Assembly: GCF_019218635.1 (NCBI RefSeq) | Contig: NZ_JAHUZB010000003.1 | Span: 124,001 to 188,000, forward strand | Direction: 5' to 3' | Source: Enterococcus alishanensis | Lineage (GTDB): Bacteria; Bacillota; Bacilli; Lactobacillales; Enterococcaceae | Length of the DNA: 64,000 bases | Shown here: positions 51,598 to 60,663 of the stretch, in pieces | How the letters are laid out: each line of letters starts with the position of its first letter | Numbering within the stretch: the stretch's first letter is position 1 | Translations under genes and position numbers: made by a program | The notes under the pieces: model-generated | Told to the model about the DNA's origin: nothing | Databases searched by the model: none | Seen by the model: only the letters and a program-made list of their open reading frames with translations

Positions 51598-52650
51598 ATG
51601 AAAAAATCAGGATTTCGCTATATAGTTATTTTAGTTACTCTAATCATCTCAGTCAGCGGCTTTTATTTTTCTCAAAAAAAGACACCTGTTCAAAAAAAGG
51701 TCGCTGTTTCAAGCACTGAACAGATCACTCAATATTTGAAGGAAAAAGATTTTAATGGAGTTGCTTTAGTGGTAAAAGATAAAAAAATACAGTTATCAGC
51801 TGGTTTTGGTTACGCTGATTATCAGCAAAAAATTAAAAACACGGCTGAAACAAGCTTTCCCATCGCTTCAATTCAAAAAACTATAACAGGTAGCTTAATT
51901 GCTGAAGCCGTTGCGGAGGGTAAAATAAGTTATGATCAACCGATTATCGATTTTTATCCAGAATTAGCCAACAGTAGTCAAATTACCATTCGACAATTGT
52001 TAAATCAAACTTCGGGTATTCAAATGGAAGAAACTGATCCAGGGGAATTTTTAGAGACGCAAGATAGTCAGTTGAACTATGTTTTATCTGAATTAACAGT
52101 TGCTGACCAAATTGACTTTGAGTATACCAATGCTAATTATTCTTTACTAGCAGGTATTTTATCACAAGTCTATCAGCTTGATTATGCCGAGTTGTTTAGC
52201 GAAAAAATCAGTACACCGTTGCAATTAGATCATACTTATTTTTCTCAAGATTTGTCAGCGGACACCTCTTACGCTAAAGGGTACCCCTCAGAAGCTTCCC
52301 TTAAAAACTCTGAATTGGCAGAAGAGTCATTGCCTGATGCTGCCAATTTATTTTCAAGTTTGCTAGGTGCTGGTAATCTTTTAATGTCGGCTGAAAATTT
52401 GTGGCAAGTGGAATCAACTTTTCCAAATAGTAGTGAATTACAAAGTTTATTGGTTTCAGATAGTAATTATGCTGGTGGTTATTGGTTAGATAATCAACAG
52501 TTGATTGGCTTAGGTTCAATTGGGGCATACGCATCGGTTCTTTTAATGGATCAAAATCGTGATAGTGGAGTCATTTTATTATGCAATCAAGCCAATCAAA
52601 ATGATCTAGGAGAAATTGCAAATAAATTATGGACAATCAGTCAAGAATAG
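51598..52650 (+). CDS. Serine hydrolase of the beta-lactamase/PBP-like family
   Basis: A 350-residue exported enzyme with an N-terminal hydrophobic anchor (about 8-24). The active-site motif SIQK (91-94) and the YTN triad in FEYTNANYSLLAG are visible; the third KTG-like element is weak (possibly IGLGSIGAYAS). Relatives include D-alanyl-D-alanine carboxypeptidase-like proteins, FmtA-like esterases and EstB-type esterases. ATG follows AGAAGGTTCCCT. The antiporter gene starts 10 bases after its stop, so they are co-transcribed. Probable role in the cell wall or teichoic acid; substrate unknown. Confidence 0.85.
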   Translation: MKKSGFRYIVILVTLIISVSGFYFSQKKTPVQKKVAVSSTEQITQYLKEKDFNGVALVVKDKKIQLSAGFGYADYQQKIKNTAETSFPIASIQKTITGSLIAEAVAEGKISYDQPIIDFYPELANSSQITIRQLLNQTSGIQMEETDPGEFLETQDSQLNYVLSELTVADQIDFEYTNANYSLLAGILSQVYQLDYAELFSEKISTPLQLDHTYFSQDLSADTSYAKGYPSEASLKNSELAEESLPDAANLFSSLLGAGNLLMSAENLWQVESTFPNSSELQSLLVSDSNYAGGYWLDNQQLIGLGSIGAYASVLLMDQNRDSGVILLCNQANQNDLGEIANKLWTISQE

Positions 52651-52660
52651 GAGAATCTAA

Positions 52661-53818
52661 ATGGCGTTCATTGGTATTCTAGTAATCATTTTAATCACAA
52701 CAACATTGGCTGCCCATTTTTCCAAAAGAATCGGCTTACCGGCAGTTATCGGCCAATTGATTGTAGGCGTGCTGTTAGGTCAAGGGGGCTTAAATTGGGT
52801 GCATCCCAATTTATTGGTGACTGAGTTTTCTGAAATCGGTGTGATCTTGCTAATGTTTATTGCGGGTTTAGAAAGTGATCTGTCATTGTTAAGAAAATAT
52901 TTTCGACCAGCAATTTTAGTAGCCAGCTTTGGGATAGTATTACCCTTGATTTTAGCTTTTGCCGGCGGGAAATTGTTACAAATAGCCAGCAATCAAGCAC
53001 TGTTTTTCGGAATTATTTTGGCAGCCACTTCGGTAAGTATTTCCGTAGAGGTTTTAAAAGAATTACGGGCGCTGGATAGTAAAGAAGGAGCCACCATTTT
53101 AGGTGCAGCCGTTTTAGATGATATTTTGACTGTCTTATTAGTAAGCTTAAGTGTGGCGTTTATTGCTGAAAAAAATCAAGCTTCCTTGAGTGAAAACTTC
53201 TTTGTTTTGGCAAAAGAAATCGGCTTTTTTGTATTTATTTTCTTTTTAGTGAAGTGGATCGCACCGTTTTTAATGAAGTTAGCTCAAAGATTATTCACCA
53301 CATCAGCTGTGATTATTGTTTCACTAATCATCTGTTTAGGAATGGCATATTTTGCTGATTTCGTCGGTTTGAGTTCAGTCGTCGGGGCTTTTTTTGCCGG
53401 AATTGCGGTAGGTCAAACAGAAGTGAAAGAGTTAGTGAATCAAAATATGGAGGCTTTAGGCTATTCAATATTTATTCCGGTCTTTTTTGTCAGTATCGGT
53501 TTAGAAGTAAATTTCCAATCGATGGCAACGCAACTAGGTTTTATTTTACTAATGGTAGTCGTTGCGGTAGCATCAAAATTATTAGGTGGTTTTTTTGGCG
53601 CCAAAATATCTGGTTTTGAAAATAATAGTGCTTGGATGATTGGTTCAGGTATGGTTTCTCGTGGAGAGATGGCATTAATTATTTTGCAATTAGGTAGCGC
53701 CAATCTTTTAGTAGCAGACAAATATTATTCTTCATTAGTAATGATTATTTTATTTAGTACGTTGCTGTCACCATTAATTTTAAAATATTTCACTCAAAAA
53801 GTTTATCCGAAAATTTAA
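52661..53818 (+). CDS. napA: Cation:proton antiporter, NapA type (CPA2)
   Basis: A 385-residue antiporter with about 12-13 helices, close in length to the NapA Na+/H+ antiporter of Enterococcus hirae. The ion-binding double aspartate is in GAAVLDDILTVLL. GLPAVIGQLIVGVLLG and FIAGLESD near the start are family landmarks. It has no C-terminal TrkA-N domain. ATG follows AGGAGAATCTAA. It exports Na+ (or moves K+) for protons. Confidence 0.9.
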   Translation: MAFIGILVIILITTTLAAHFSKRIGLPAVIGQLIVGVLLGQGGLNWVHPNLLVTEFSEIGVILLMFIAGLESDLSLLRKYFRPAILVASFGIVLPLILAFAGGKLLQIASNQALFFGIILAATSVSISVEVLKELRALDSKEGATILGAAVLDDILTVLLVSLSVAFIAEKNQASLSENFFVLAKEIGFFVFIFFLVKWIAPFLMKLAQRLFTTSAVIIVSLIICLGMAYFADFVGLSSVVGAFFAGIAVGQTEVKELVNQNMEALGYSIFIPVFFVSIGLEVNFQSMATQLGFILLMVVVAVASKLLGGFFGAKISGFENNSAWMIGSGMVSRGEMALIILQLGSANLLVADKYYSSLVMIILFSTLLSPLILKYFTQKVYPKI

Positions 53819-53855
53819 CAAATTTCCGTCAAAAAATGGCGGGAATTTTTTTAAG
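53819..53855 (+). terminator. Rho-independent terminator
   Basis: AAATTTCCGTC / GGCGGGAATTT hairpin followed by a T-run. Confidence 0.8.
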
Positions 53856-53863
53856 CAAAAATA

Positions 53864-53918
53864 GTGACAAAATGTCACCGAACAAGTATACTCATTTCAT
53901 CAAGTAACAAAGTGTTAC
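53864..53918 (+). promoter_or_regulatory. Promoter with twin palindromic operators
   Basis: GTGACA (53864-53869), 17 bases, TATACT (53887-53892). Operator 1, GTGACAAAATGTCAC (53864-53878), covers the -35 box; operator 2, GTAACAAAGTGTTAC (53904-53918), lies in the early transcript, exactly 40 bases on. Both are perfect 6-3-6 palindromes followed by CGAA. They are expected sites for a dimeric repressor, such as a TetR-type protein, encoded outside this segment. Confidence 0.8.
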
Positions 53919-53936
53919 CGAAAATGGAGGAGAAAA

Positions 53937-54317
53937 ATGAATACAACTTTAATTTTAGCCATCATCACCATTACTTTAGCATTAATTTTTTATACGATTG
54001 GTGTTTTTTCAGAAAGAAGAAGTGGCGAACTAAATTGGAAGCATGTCGGATTATTTGCATTAGGTTTAATTTTTGATACGACTGGTACGACAATTATGTC
54101 TGGGCTAGTAACTGCTGGTAACGCCGCCAATCCTTTACATCAGATTACTGGTATGTTGGCGATTTTATTAATGGCTTTTCATTTGATTTGGGCAATAATT
54201 GTCTTACTTCGCAAAAATGAAAAAGCCAAAGCAACCTTTCATAAATTTAGTTTAGTCGTCTGGTTATTCTGGTTGATTCCTTATGTGATCGGGATGTTAA
54301 TCGGAATGGGCATTTAG
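53937..54317 (+). CDS. HsmA/TIGR03987-like small membrane protein
   Basis: A 126-residue membrane protein with four helices (roughly 4-25, 36-58, 72-92, 102-124), including HVGLFALGLIFDTTGTTIM and HQITGMLAILLMAFHLIWA, which contain His residues inside helices. The assignment to the HsmA family is from memory of this pattern. It precedes an MFS drug exporter by 15 bases, and both are behind twin operators, so it probably helps efflux or membrane stress tolerance. ATG follows GGAGGAGAAAA. Confidence 0.7.
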   Translation: MNTTLILAIITITLALIFYTIGVFSERRSGELNWKHVGLFALGLIFDTTGTTIMSGLVTAGNAANPLHQITGMLAILLMAFHLIWAIIVLLRKNEKAKATFHKFSLVVWLFWLIPYVIGMLIGMGI

Positions 54318-54332
54318 AAAGAAGGAAGAACA

Positions 54333-55802
54333 ATGCAAGCAAAACCAAAAACATTTGCCTTAGTTATTTTTATTTTAGGCGTTTTTATGTCGGCGTTAGA
54401 TAATGGGATTATTTCCAGCGCATTAACGACGATTGAGTATAGTTTTAATATTAGTGCTGTTCAAGGCACTTGGGGAATCACCTTGTATACGTTAGGAATG
54501 GCAATTGCAACACCGATTGTCGGCAAATTAGCAGATAAATTTGGTCGCAAGAAATTATTTTTGATTGAAATTTCAATTTTTGCACTAGGCTCACTATTAG
54601 TCGCTTTCAGTCCTAGCTTTACTTTCTTTTTGGCAGCGCGCTTGCTTCAATCTTTTGGTGGCGGGGGGATTTTTATTATTGCTTCTAGTCATATTTTATC
54701 GACTTATTCAAAAGAAAAACAAGGTGCTTTATTAGGAGCATTAGGTGCGATTAACGGAATTGCTTCAGTCGTTGGTCCCAATTTAGGTAGTTTAGTTTTG
54801 AATGTGACAGGACATTGGAGTTGGTTGTTTTTAATTAATTTGCCGATCGCAGTATTTGTCATCATTGCTGGTTTAATTGCAATCCCAGAAACCAAACAAA
54901 GTCACACGCAACAATTGGATATTCGTGGTTTAACTTTATTAACCTTTGGAATCTTGAGTTTTATGTTGGCGATCACTAATTTACAAAGTGGTGCATTATT
55001 GGCTAGCCTATTGACAGTAAAAGTTTTAGGTTTGTTTGCTTTAGGAATTGTTTTCTTTGGCGCATTTGTCTGGGCTGAAAAAAATATCAAAGTTAAAACC
55101 GATCCATTTTTACCTTATAGCTTATTAAAGAGTCAAGGATTTTTATTGACGTTATTGATGGGATTATTATCTGGTACTTTGATTGCTATTTTTGTCTTTA
55201 TTCCGAGCTTTGTGGAACAAACCTTTGGGATTTCAGCTAACAATAGCGGTATTTTCATGAGCGGAATTGGTTTGGGTTCGATTGTTGGTGCTGGTCTTGG
55301 TGGGATGTTGGTATCGAAACTAGGGGCAACCAGAACAATTACGTTATCTGGAATCATTTCCACAATTGGATTTGGTTTAATTGCCTTTTTTGGGACAAGT
55401 ACAATTTTATTTATTGCCGCTTCAAGTGTTGCCGGTTTAGGTTTTGGGATGTTGATGGGGGCGCCATTTTCTGTTTTAATCAACCAAATTGCTGGAGCAA
55501 AAGACAGTGGCGTCGCCTTAGGAACCTTATCTGTCAGCCGTCAAATTGGTTTAACGATTGCGCCAACCTTATATGCGACGATTGTTCAAAATGGCTTTAG
55601 TGAGTTCGCTAAAAGTGTTGGCGGAAGTCATTTATCAGTGGAAGCTCTCTATTTAAAACTACAAAAATTAGGTGATACTGTTCAAATTAATTTATTTCAT
55701 CAAACGGCACAATCTGCTTATCAAGGATTGTTTTTATTAGCAGTAGCAGCTTCGTTGATTATTCTGGCAGGCGGTATTTATTTAAATCGTAAAAAAATCT
55801 AA
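54333..55802 (+). CDS. MFS drug exporter, EmrB/QacA (DHA2) family
   Basis: A 489-residue 14-helix proton antiporter. Motif A is GKLADKFGRKKLF, motif C-like sequences GAINGIASVVGPNLGS and the DNGIISSALTTIE first helix are typical of DHA2 exporters, with Asp in helix 1 replacing the classic LDxTIVNVA pattern. It probably exports cationic drugs or dyes. ATG follows AAAGAAGGAAGAAC. It is co-transcribed with the small membrane protein under the twin operators. Confidence 0.92.
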   Translation: MQAKPKTFALVIFILGVFMSALDNGIISSALTTIEYSFNISAVQGTWGITLYTLGMAIATPIVGKLADKFGRKKLFLIEISIFALGSLLVAFSPSFTFFLAARLLQSFGGGGIFIIASSHILSTYSKEKQGALLGALGAINGIASVVGPNLGSLVLNVTGHWSWLFLINLPIAVFVIIAGLIAIPETKQSHTQQLDIRGLTLLTFGILSFMLAITNLQSGALLASLLTVKVLGLFALGIVFFGAFVWAEKNIKVKTDPFLPYSLLKSQGFLLTLLMGLLSGTLIAIFVFIPSFVEQTFGISANNSGIFMSGIGLGSIVGAGLGGMLVSKLGATRTITLSGIISTIGFGLIAFFGTSTILFIAASSVAGLGFGMLMGAPFSVLINQIAGAKDSGVALGTLSVSRQIGLTIAPTLYATIVQNGFSEFAKSVGGSHLSVEALYLKLQKLGDTVQINLFHQTAQSAYQGLFLLAVAASLIILAGGIYLNRKKI

Positions 55803-55871
55803 TGTTTAAAGTCTTTTTTTGCCACAGTTTAAACCATTCGGTATACTGAAAAAAAGAACTGAGGGATGCAG

Positions 55872-56522
55872 ATGGATTTTGCAAAATTTGACTTTGATTA
55901 CTATGAGCGCAGCATCAAAGGCATGTACCAAAATTATTTTTCAAAACGAATAGGTTTAGCCAGTGGTACATTGATCTTGATTGTGCTCTATTCATTGGTT
56001 TTTCGCGAAAGCCTATGGCTAAACGGTCTACTGGTGCTTATTTTAGCAGGGATTATTTTTTACCTTAGCAGCCAACGGCAAAAATTTCCTGAGATTTATC
56101 AGCAGTTTCTAGCTGAAAATCTACCAGAAGCAAAAATCGAACGCATTCAAGAAAGCGAATATAGCTTTGATGTGATGCGAGGAAATGAAGTCGCTCTGCG
56201 GATTAATAAAAAAGGCATGCGGAATTTTCCCGCGCAAAACAAACAGTATACTTTGATGGTAGGCTTTGAGAAAACTTTTTTCGCCAAACAACCTTTAGAA
56301 ATTTTGTATTATGATGTCTTGGATTTAACGTATGAAGAAAGCTATCGCTTGAAACGTAATGGTTATAGTAATGTGCCACGTTTTTTACGGCGCTTTTCTT
56401 GGGGAAATATCAAGTCTAGTATTGGTAACGGCTTTAGTTTTATTCTAGGGAATTTATTTTTACTGTTTATTTTATTTCGGTTGTTACGATATTTGCTGGT
56501 GATTTTTAGACAGTTTATGTAA
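55872..56522 (+). CDS. Membrane protein of unknown function
   Basis: A 216-residue protein with two close N-terminal helices (about 28-65), a soluble middle domain of about 100 residues and a C-terminal hydrophobic segment (about 185-212) that begins with Arg-rich FLRRFSWGN. ATG at 55872 follows GAGGGATGCAG; the ATG at 55866 lies inside that site. It has a perfect terminator behind it. No family recognised. Confidence 0.75.
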   Translation: MDFAKFDFDYYERSIKGMYQNYFSKRIGLASGTLILIVLYSLVFRESLWLNGLLVLILAGIIFYLSSQRQKFPEIYQQFLAENLPEAKIERIQESEYSFDVMRGNEVALRINKKGMRNFPAQNKQYTLMVGFEKTFFAKQPLEILYYDVLDLTYEESYRLKRNGYSNVPRFLRRFSWGNIKSSIGNGFSFILGNLFLLFILFRLLRYLLVIFRQFM

Positions 56523-56545
56523 ATATTTTCATATTAATAAAATCG

Positions 56546-56590
56546 AAAGAGTAGTTAGCTAAACGAACTTAGCTAACTACTCTTTTTTTG
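56546..56590 (+). terminator. Perfect 17-bp terminator
   Basis: AAAGAGTAGTTAGCTAA (56546-56562) is fully complementary to TTAGCTAACTACTCTTT (56569-56585), followed by T. Confidence 0.92.
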
Positions 56591-56702
56591 GTTAGAAATT
56601 ATTTGGCTTTCAGAGAGATAAATAAAGGGGGCTCTCCTGGTCTTAAATTTAATAAAAGTCAGAAGCTATGTACAGTCTAATATTAGTAAAGGAAGTAACC
56701 AT

Positions 56703-57464
56703 TTAGTTACTTCCTTTTTTGGTATCCATTCGAATGACATAAGAATCTAGGAGAATGCGGGCAATAACTGATAGTGGTAGTCGGGAACGGACTTCATATT
56801 CTGGAAAGAAAGAAACTTCAGATTTATAGCCGATAAGCGCTAGTTCACAGAGGTCAGTTAAAGGTGATTCAGTGTTGGTAGTTATTAAAATAGTACCGAT
56901 TTCTTTTTTGTAGCAATTTTCAGCGGCATTTACTAACTCCTCAGTCTCGCCATTTAATGAGACGAAGATAGCAATATCGCTTTTCTTTAAATATTGACTC
57001 ATGATTTTGATGATATTTGGATCAGTGTGCAGCTCACAGTATTTATTTGCCAATTGAAATTTTATCTTCATTTCTTCACCGATTAATTCGGAAAAGCCTC
57101 TAGCAAAGATTAGCACGCGTTCAGAACTTTTAATTTTTTGGATAGCATCTTCAATCACACCAGTGTTCAGCATGTTTAATGTTCGGATGACTTCTTGCTC
57201 ATTTTTGATAATAGATTTCTTGATTTCGCTGTCAATCTTTTCGACCTTTGAAAAATTAATGGATGTATTTTGCTCATCTTTTAAATGATGCTTGAAGGCA
57301 GTAAATCCTTCATAACCTTTTTTCTTCATGGTTCGAACAATGGTTGATGTGGAAACATTGGCTAGTTCGCTCAGTTTAATAATGGATAAGTTTGGGATGT
57401 CATTAATATTTGCGCTGATATACTTCCACAAATAAGCCTCTGTTTCACTAAGTTTTGAGTCCAT
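56703..57464 (-). CDS. RpiR/MurR-family transcriptional regulator
   Basis: A 253-residue regulator: N-terminal HTH (LSELANVSTSTIVRTMKKKGY) and a SIS sugar-phosphate domain (RVLIFARGFSELIGEEM, FVSLNGETEELVNAA). It is divergent from the kinase-aldolase-Dha operon with 162 bases between, so it most likely controls it in response to a phosphosugar of that pathway. ATG at 57464 follows AAGGAGTGTGCCT. The target and effector are inferred from position only. Confidence 0.9.
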   Translation of the reverse strand: MDSKLSETEAYLWKYISANINDIPNLSIIKLSELANVSTSTIVRTMKKKGYEGFTAFKHHLKDEQNTSINFSKVEKIDSEIKKSIIKNEQEVIRTLNMLNTGVIEDAIQKIKSSERVLIFARGFSELIGEEMKIKFQLANKYCELHTDPNIIKIMSQYLKKSDIAIFVSLNGETEELVNAAENCYKKEIGTILITTNTESPLTDLCELALIGYKSEVSFFPEYEVRSRLPLSVIARILLDSYVIRMDTKKGSN

Positions 57465-57568
57465 AGGCACACTCCTTACAGTTCTTTATCTATTTTAGAT
57501 ATCTGACTTGAAAAAAGCAAACGCATTTTTTTGAAGTTGGCAAGATTTCCAGCTTTTTAACAATATTT

Positions 57569-57582
57569 AGAAAACATTTTCA
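57569..57582 (+). promoter_or_regulatory. Cre-like sequence before the kinase-aldolase-Dha operon
   Basis: AGAAAACATTTTCA matches 12 of 14 positions of a perfect CcpA box TGAAAACGTTTTCA but has lost the central G, so binding is doubtful. It could instead be the RpiR site. Confidence 0.3.
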
Positions 57583-57626
57583 GTCTGAGGTAGGTCATAC
57601 TTAGTTCATTGATAGGAGGGAGTAGC

Positions 57627-58580
57627 TTGTCGAATATCTATACCTGTACTTTAAATTTAGCAATTGATTTATTTATAGAAACCGACACGTTGATACCAGC
57701 TGTCGTCAATCGAACCAAGGATGATGATATTCAAGCGAATGGTAAAGGGGTCAATGTTTCTCTAGTTTTAAAAATGTTGGGAATCAATAGTACCGCCATG
57801 GGGTTTAAAGCTGGTTTCACGGGCCAATATATTGATGACTTTTTAAAGGGAAAATCAATTGCAACAGACTTTATTGATGTTCCTGGATTGACCCGCATCA
57901 ATGTGTTTACCCAGGTTAATCAAACAAAAGAAGAATACAAATTGGTTAATAAGGGACCAGAAATTCCAGCAGAAAGTACGATTGAATTTTTAACTCAAAT
58001 TGAGCAATTAAAAGCGGGAGATTATCTCAGCGTTTCTGGTAGTTTGCCAAGAGGTGTTTCGCCAACAATTCTGATTGAAATTGCCAAACGTTGTTACCAA
58101 CAAAAAGTATTTTTGATTATTGACAGCAGTTATTTGGAAGTGTTGGATTGTTTGACTTATCAACCTTATTTGTTAAAGCCTAACGAAGAAGAACTGGCTG
58201 CTTGGTTTGGTGTCACGATCAACACAAAAACAGAATATCTTTACTATGGTCGAAAATTAATTGAACTAGGTGCACAAAATGTGCTGCTTTCACTAGGTGG
58301 TGAGGGAGCGTACTTTTTTAGTCAGAATCAGATTTTATACGGCAATTCTCCAAAAGGAAAAGTCGTTAATACGGCTTGTGCTGGGGATACCTTACTAGGA
58401 ACCTTTTTTGCAGGTTTATTAAAAAAAGACGATCTTGCAGCTACATTGAAAAAAGGTTTAGCGGCTGGTAGTTCTACAGCTTTTCGAAAAGGTATTACTG
58501 ACTTTTCTGATGTATGGGATTTAGAAAAACAAATTACAGTTCACACTGTGACTGATCAATCTAAAATGGAGGCAAAATAA
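57627..58580 (+). CDS. PfkB-family sugar-phosphate kinase (1-phosphofructokinase / tagatose-6-phosphate kinase type)
   Basis: A 317-residue kinase of the LacC/FruK group: N-terminal [11 protein letters not shown], substrate loop [22 protein letters not shown] and the ATP/anion-hole signature [16 protein letters not shown] with the catalytic Asp. The start is TTG at 57627, six bases after AGGAGGG; no ATG is available. Directly followed by LacD, it probably makes the ketohexose-1,6-bisphosphate that LacD splits. The DTxxP-like region and length fit the family. Confidence 0.88.
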   Translation: MSNIYTCTLNLAIDLFIETDTLIPAVVNRTKDDDIQANGKGVNVSLVLKMLGINSTAMGFKAGFTGQYIDDFLKGKSIATDFIDVPGLTRINVFTQVNQTKEEYKLVNKGPEIPAESTIEFLTQIEQLKAGDYLSVSGSLPRGVSPTILIEIAKRCYQQKVFLIIDSSYLEVLDCLTYQPYLLKPNEEELAAWFGVTINTKTEYLYYGRKLIELGAQNVLLSLGGEGAYFFSQNQILYGNSPKGKVVNTACAGDTLLGTFFAGLLKKDDLAATLKKGLAAGSSTAFRKGITDFSDVWDLEKQITVHTVTDQSKMEAK

Positions 58581-58582
58581 AC

Positions 58583-59572
58583 ATGAAAAAAATTAGCGGA
58601 ACACAATTACAAAAGTTAAAAAATACGAGTAATTCTAATGGTATCATTGGTGCACTGGCAATTGATCAACGGGGCGCTTTAAAAAAGATGATTGGCAAGT
58701 ATAAAGCCGAAGCTACAGAACAAGATATTGAGGATTTTAAAAAAATTGTTTCAGAAGAATTAACGCCTTATGCAACTTCAATCTTATTAGATCCTGAGTA
58801 TGGGTTACCCGCTGCCAATGCTCGTGCGAAATCTGCCGGTTTATTATTGGCTTATGAAAAAACTGGTTACGATGCTACGACACCAGGACGTTTGCCAGAT
58901 TCATTGAATGTTTGGTCAGTTAAACGCTTGAAAGAAGCCGGAGCAGATGCTTGTAAATTTTTATTATATTACGATATTGATGAAAGCGATGAGATTAATG
59001 ATCAGAAGAAAGCCTACATGGAACGAATCGGATCTGAATGTGTCGCTGAAGAACTGCCATTTTTCTTAGAATTGGTGTCATATGATGCAACGATTGCAGA
59101 TGCTTCATCAAAAGAATATGCCAAAGTAAAACCGCATAAAGTGAATGACATGATGAAAGAATTCTCAAAACCACGTTACAACGTAGATGTTTTGAAAGTA
59201 GAAGTACCAGTCAATATGAATTTTGTGGAAGGCTTTGGTGAAGAAATAGTTTACTCACGAGAAGAAGCTTTGAATTATTTCAAAGAACAAAGTGAAGCAA
59301 CTGACTTGCCATTTATATTTTTAAGCGCCGGTGTTAGCGCAAAATTATTCCAAAAAACTTTGTACTTCGCTAAAGAAGCTGGTTCAAGTTTTAATGGCGT
59401 ACTTTGTGGCCGGGCAACTTGGGCAAATGGGGTTGAACCATTTATTACTGAAGGTGAAGCAGCCGCACGTAAATGGTTACAAACAGAAGGCAAAAAGAAT
59501 ATTGATGAATTAAATAGTGTACTAGCAGAAACAGCTAGTTCGTGGTACGAAAAAATTATCAGTCAGCATTAA
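58583..59572 (+). CDS. lacD: Tagatose-1,6-bisphosphate aldolase
   Basis: A 329-residue class I aldolase of the LacD family. The Schiff-base lysine is expected in [10 protein letters not shown] (near 205), with [10 protein letters not shown] at the N-terminus and [11 protein letters not shown] in the barrel. These enzymes split tagatose-, fructose- and related 1,6-bisphosphates to dihydroxyacetone phosphate and glyceraldehyde-3-phosphate with loose stereochemistry. It starts two bases after the kinase stop. No lacA/lacB isomerase or lactose PTS is nearby, so this is not the usual lac operon. Confidence 0.93.
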   Translation: MKKISGTQLQKLKNTSNSNGIIGALAIDQRGALKKMIGKYKAEATEQDIEDFKKIVSEELTPYATSILLDPEYGLPAANARAKSAGLLLAYEKTGYDATTPGRLPDSLNVWSVKRLKEAGADACKFLLYYDIDESDEINDQKKAYMERIGSECVAEELPFFLELVSYDATIADASSKEYAKVKPHKVNDMMKEFSKPRYNVDVLKVEVPVNMNFVEGFGEEIVYSREEALNYFKEQSEATDLPFIFLSAGVSAKLFQKTLYFAKEAGSSFNGVLCGRATWANGVEPFITEGEAAARKWLQTEGKKNIDELNSVLAETASSWYEKIISQH

Positions 59573-59675
59573 ACTAATCGGATCACCTGAAAGTAATATT
59601 CTCAGTGCTTTCAGGTAACCCACTAGTTTTTTATTAAATAATGAAAGCGCAATAAAAATAAAGGGGGAGTTCAGC

Positions 59676-60644
59676 TTGCTAAACAAATTAAGGAATCGCC
59701 ATGTATTAATCGATTTATCAGAGGATATTATTAAGAAAGAATTATTAGGCATTATTAAGACCCGACCTGATTACTATCAATTGGTGGATGACGATTTTGG
59801 TTATGGATTAATGTTAAAAGATCGACCACTTAAAAAAGTTGGCGTCATTGCATCTGGTGGTGGCGGATTAGGAAGACTATTTCCAGCGGTGGTTCATCAG
59901 GATTTAGCTGATGCGGTCAGTGCCGGAGCTATGGATACAGCACCTAATTATTTAACAATTTATAATTTGGCTAAAAAGATCGATACTGGCCAAGGTGTGA
60001 TTTTACTAACCAACAATTATAGTGGCGATGTCATGAATAATGAAATGGCGGTAGAAATGTTAGAAGCTGACGGCATCGATGCGACGATTGTTAAAGTGAC
60101 AGATAATTTTTTCAGCTCAAAAGAGAAAAATAAACGCTCTGGTTTAGCTGGTATTTTAACTTTAATCAAGATTGCCCAACAAGCTGCTAAGAAAGCTTTA
60201 TCATTAAAAGAAGTGACTGAAATTGTTGAGCAGGCCAATCAAAATTTGACTTCTGTCACTGTCATGGCAACAAACGAAGGCAAATTAATGTATGGAAAAG
60301 GTTTGGCGGACGAACCAGCTAGCTATAATAGTGAATTTAAGGGAGAGGCTGCCTTAGTGAAAGAATTAAGCGATTTTGTCTTAAATCAATTAGCTAATGG
60401 CACCAGTAAAAAAGTTTGTATTCAGTTGAATACAATGATTTTCACTTCATATATTGAAGGGAATATTTTATTGAATAGTATTGTTGATTATTTTAGCCAA
60501 CAAGGCTATGAAGTAGTCTTAGCTAATGTAGGTAGCTATTACGATATGTTTAATTATACAGGCTTGATTTTGACGGTTCTATCGGTTGATGAAAGCACGC
60601 AAGAATTTATTCAACCAGTTACAAATTACGATTATACAATCTAA
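59676..60644 (+). CDS. Divergent DhaK-like kinase subunit lacking both key histidines
   Basis: A 322-residue DhaK-fold protein, start TTG at 59676 behind AAAGGGGGAGTTCAG. In ordinary DhaK one His (His56 in E. coli) lies in SGGGSGHEP and a second (His218) binds dihydroxyacetone covalently. Here the first region reads SGGGGLGRLFPA and the second NEGKLMYGKGLADEP, with no His at either place; the Asp of NNYSGDVMNN is kept. So the fold and DhaL-docking side seem intact but the chemistry of substrate binding must differ. It is encoded with complete DhaL and DhaM and with a PfkB kinase and LacD aldolase. Substrate unknown. Confidence 0.85.
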   Translation: MLNKLRNRHVLIDLSEDIIKKELLGIIKTRPDYYQLVDDDFGYGLMLKDRPLKKVGVIASGGGGLGRLFPAVVHQDLADAVSAGAMDTAPNYLTIYNLAKKIDTGQGVILLTNNYSGDVMNNEMAVEMLEADGIDATIVKVTDNFFSSKEKNKRSGLAGILTLIKIAQQAAKKALSLKEVTEIVEQANQNLTSVTVMATNEGKLMYGKGLADEPASYNSEFKGEAALVKELSDFVLNQLANGTSKKVCIQLNTMIFTSYIEGNILLNSIVDYFSQQGYEVVLANVGSYYDMFNYTGLILTVLSVDESTQEFIQPVTNYDYTI

Positions 60645-60663
60645 AAAATGGGGGAAGTTAATC

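Noticed and set aside
58583-59572. lac operon of the tagatose-6-phosphate pathway
   Set aside because: No lacA, lacB, lacF/E or phospho-beta-galactosidase is present; only the kinase and aldolase resemble it.
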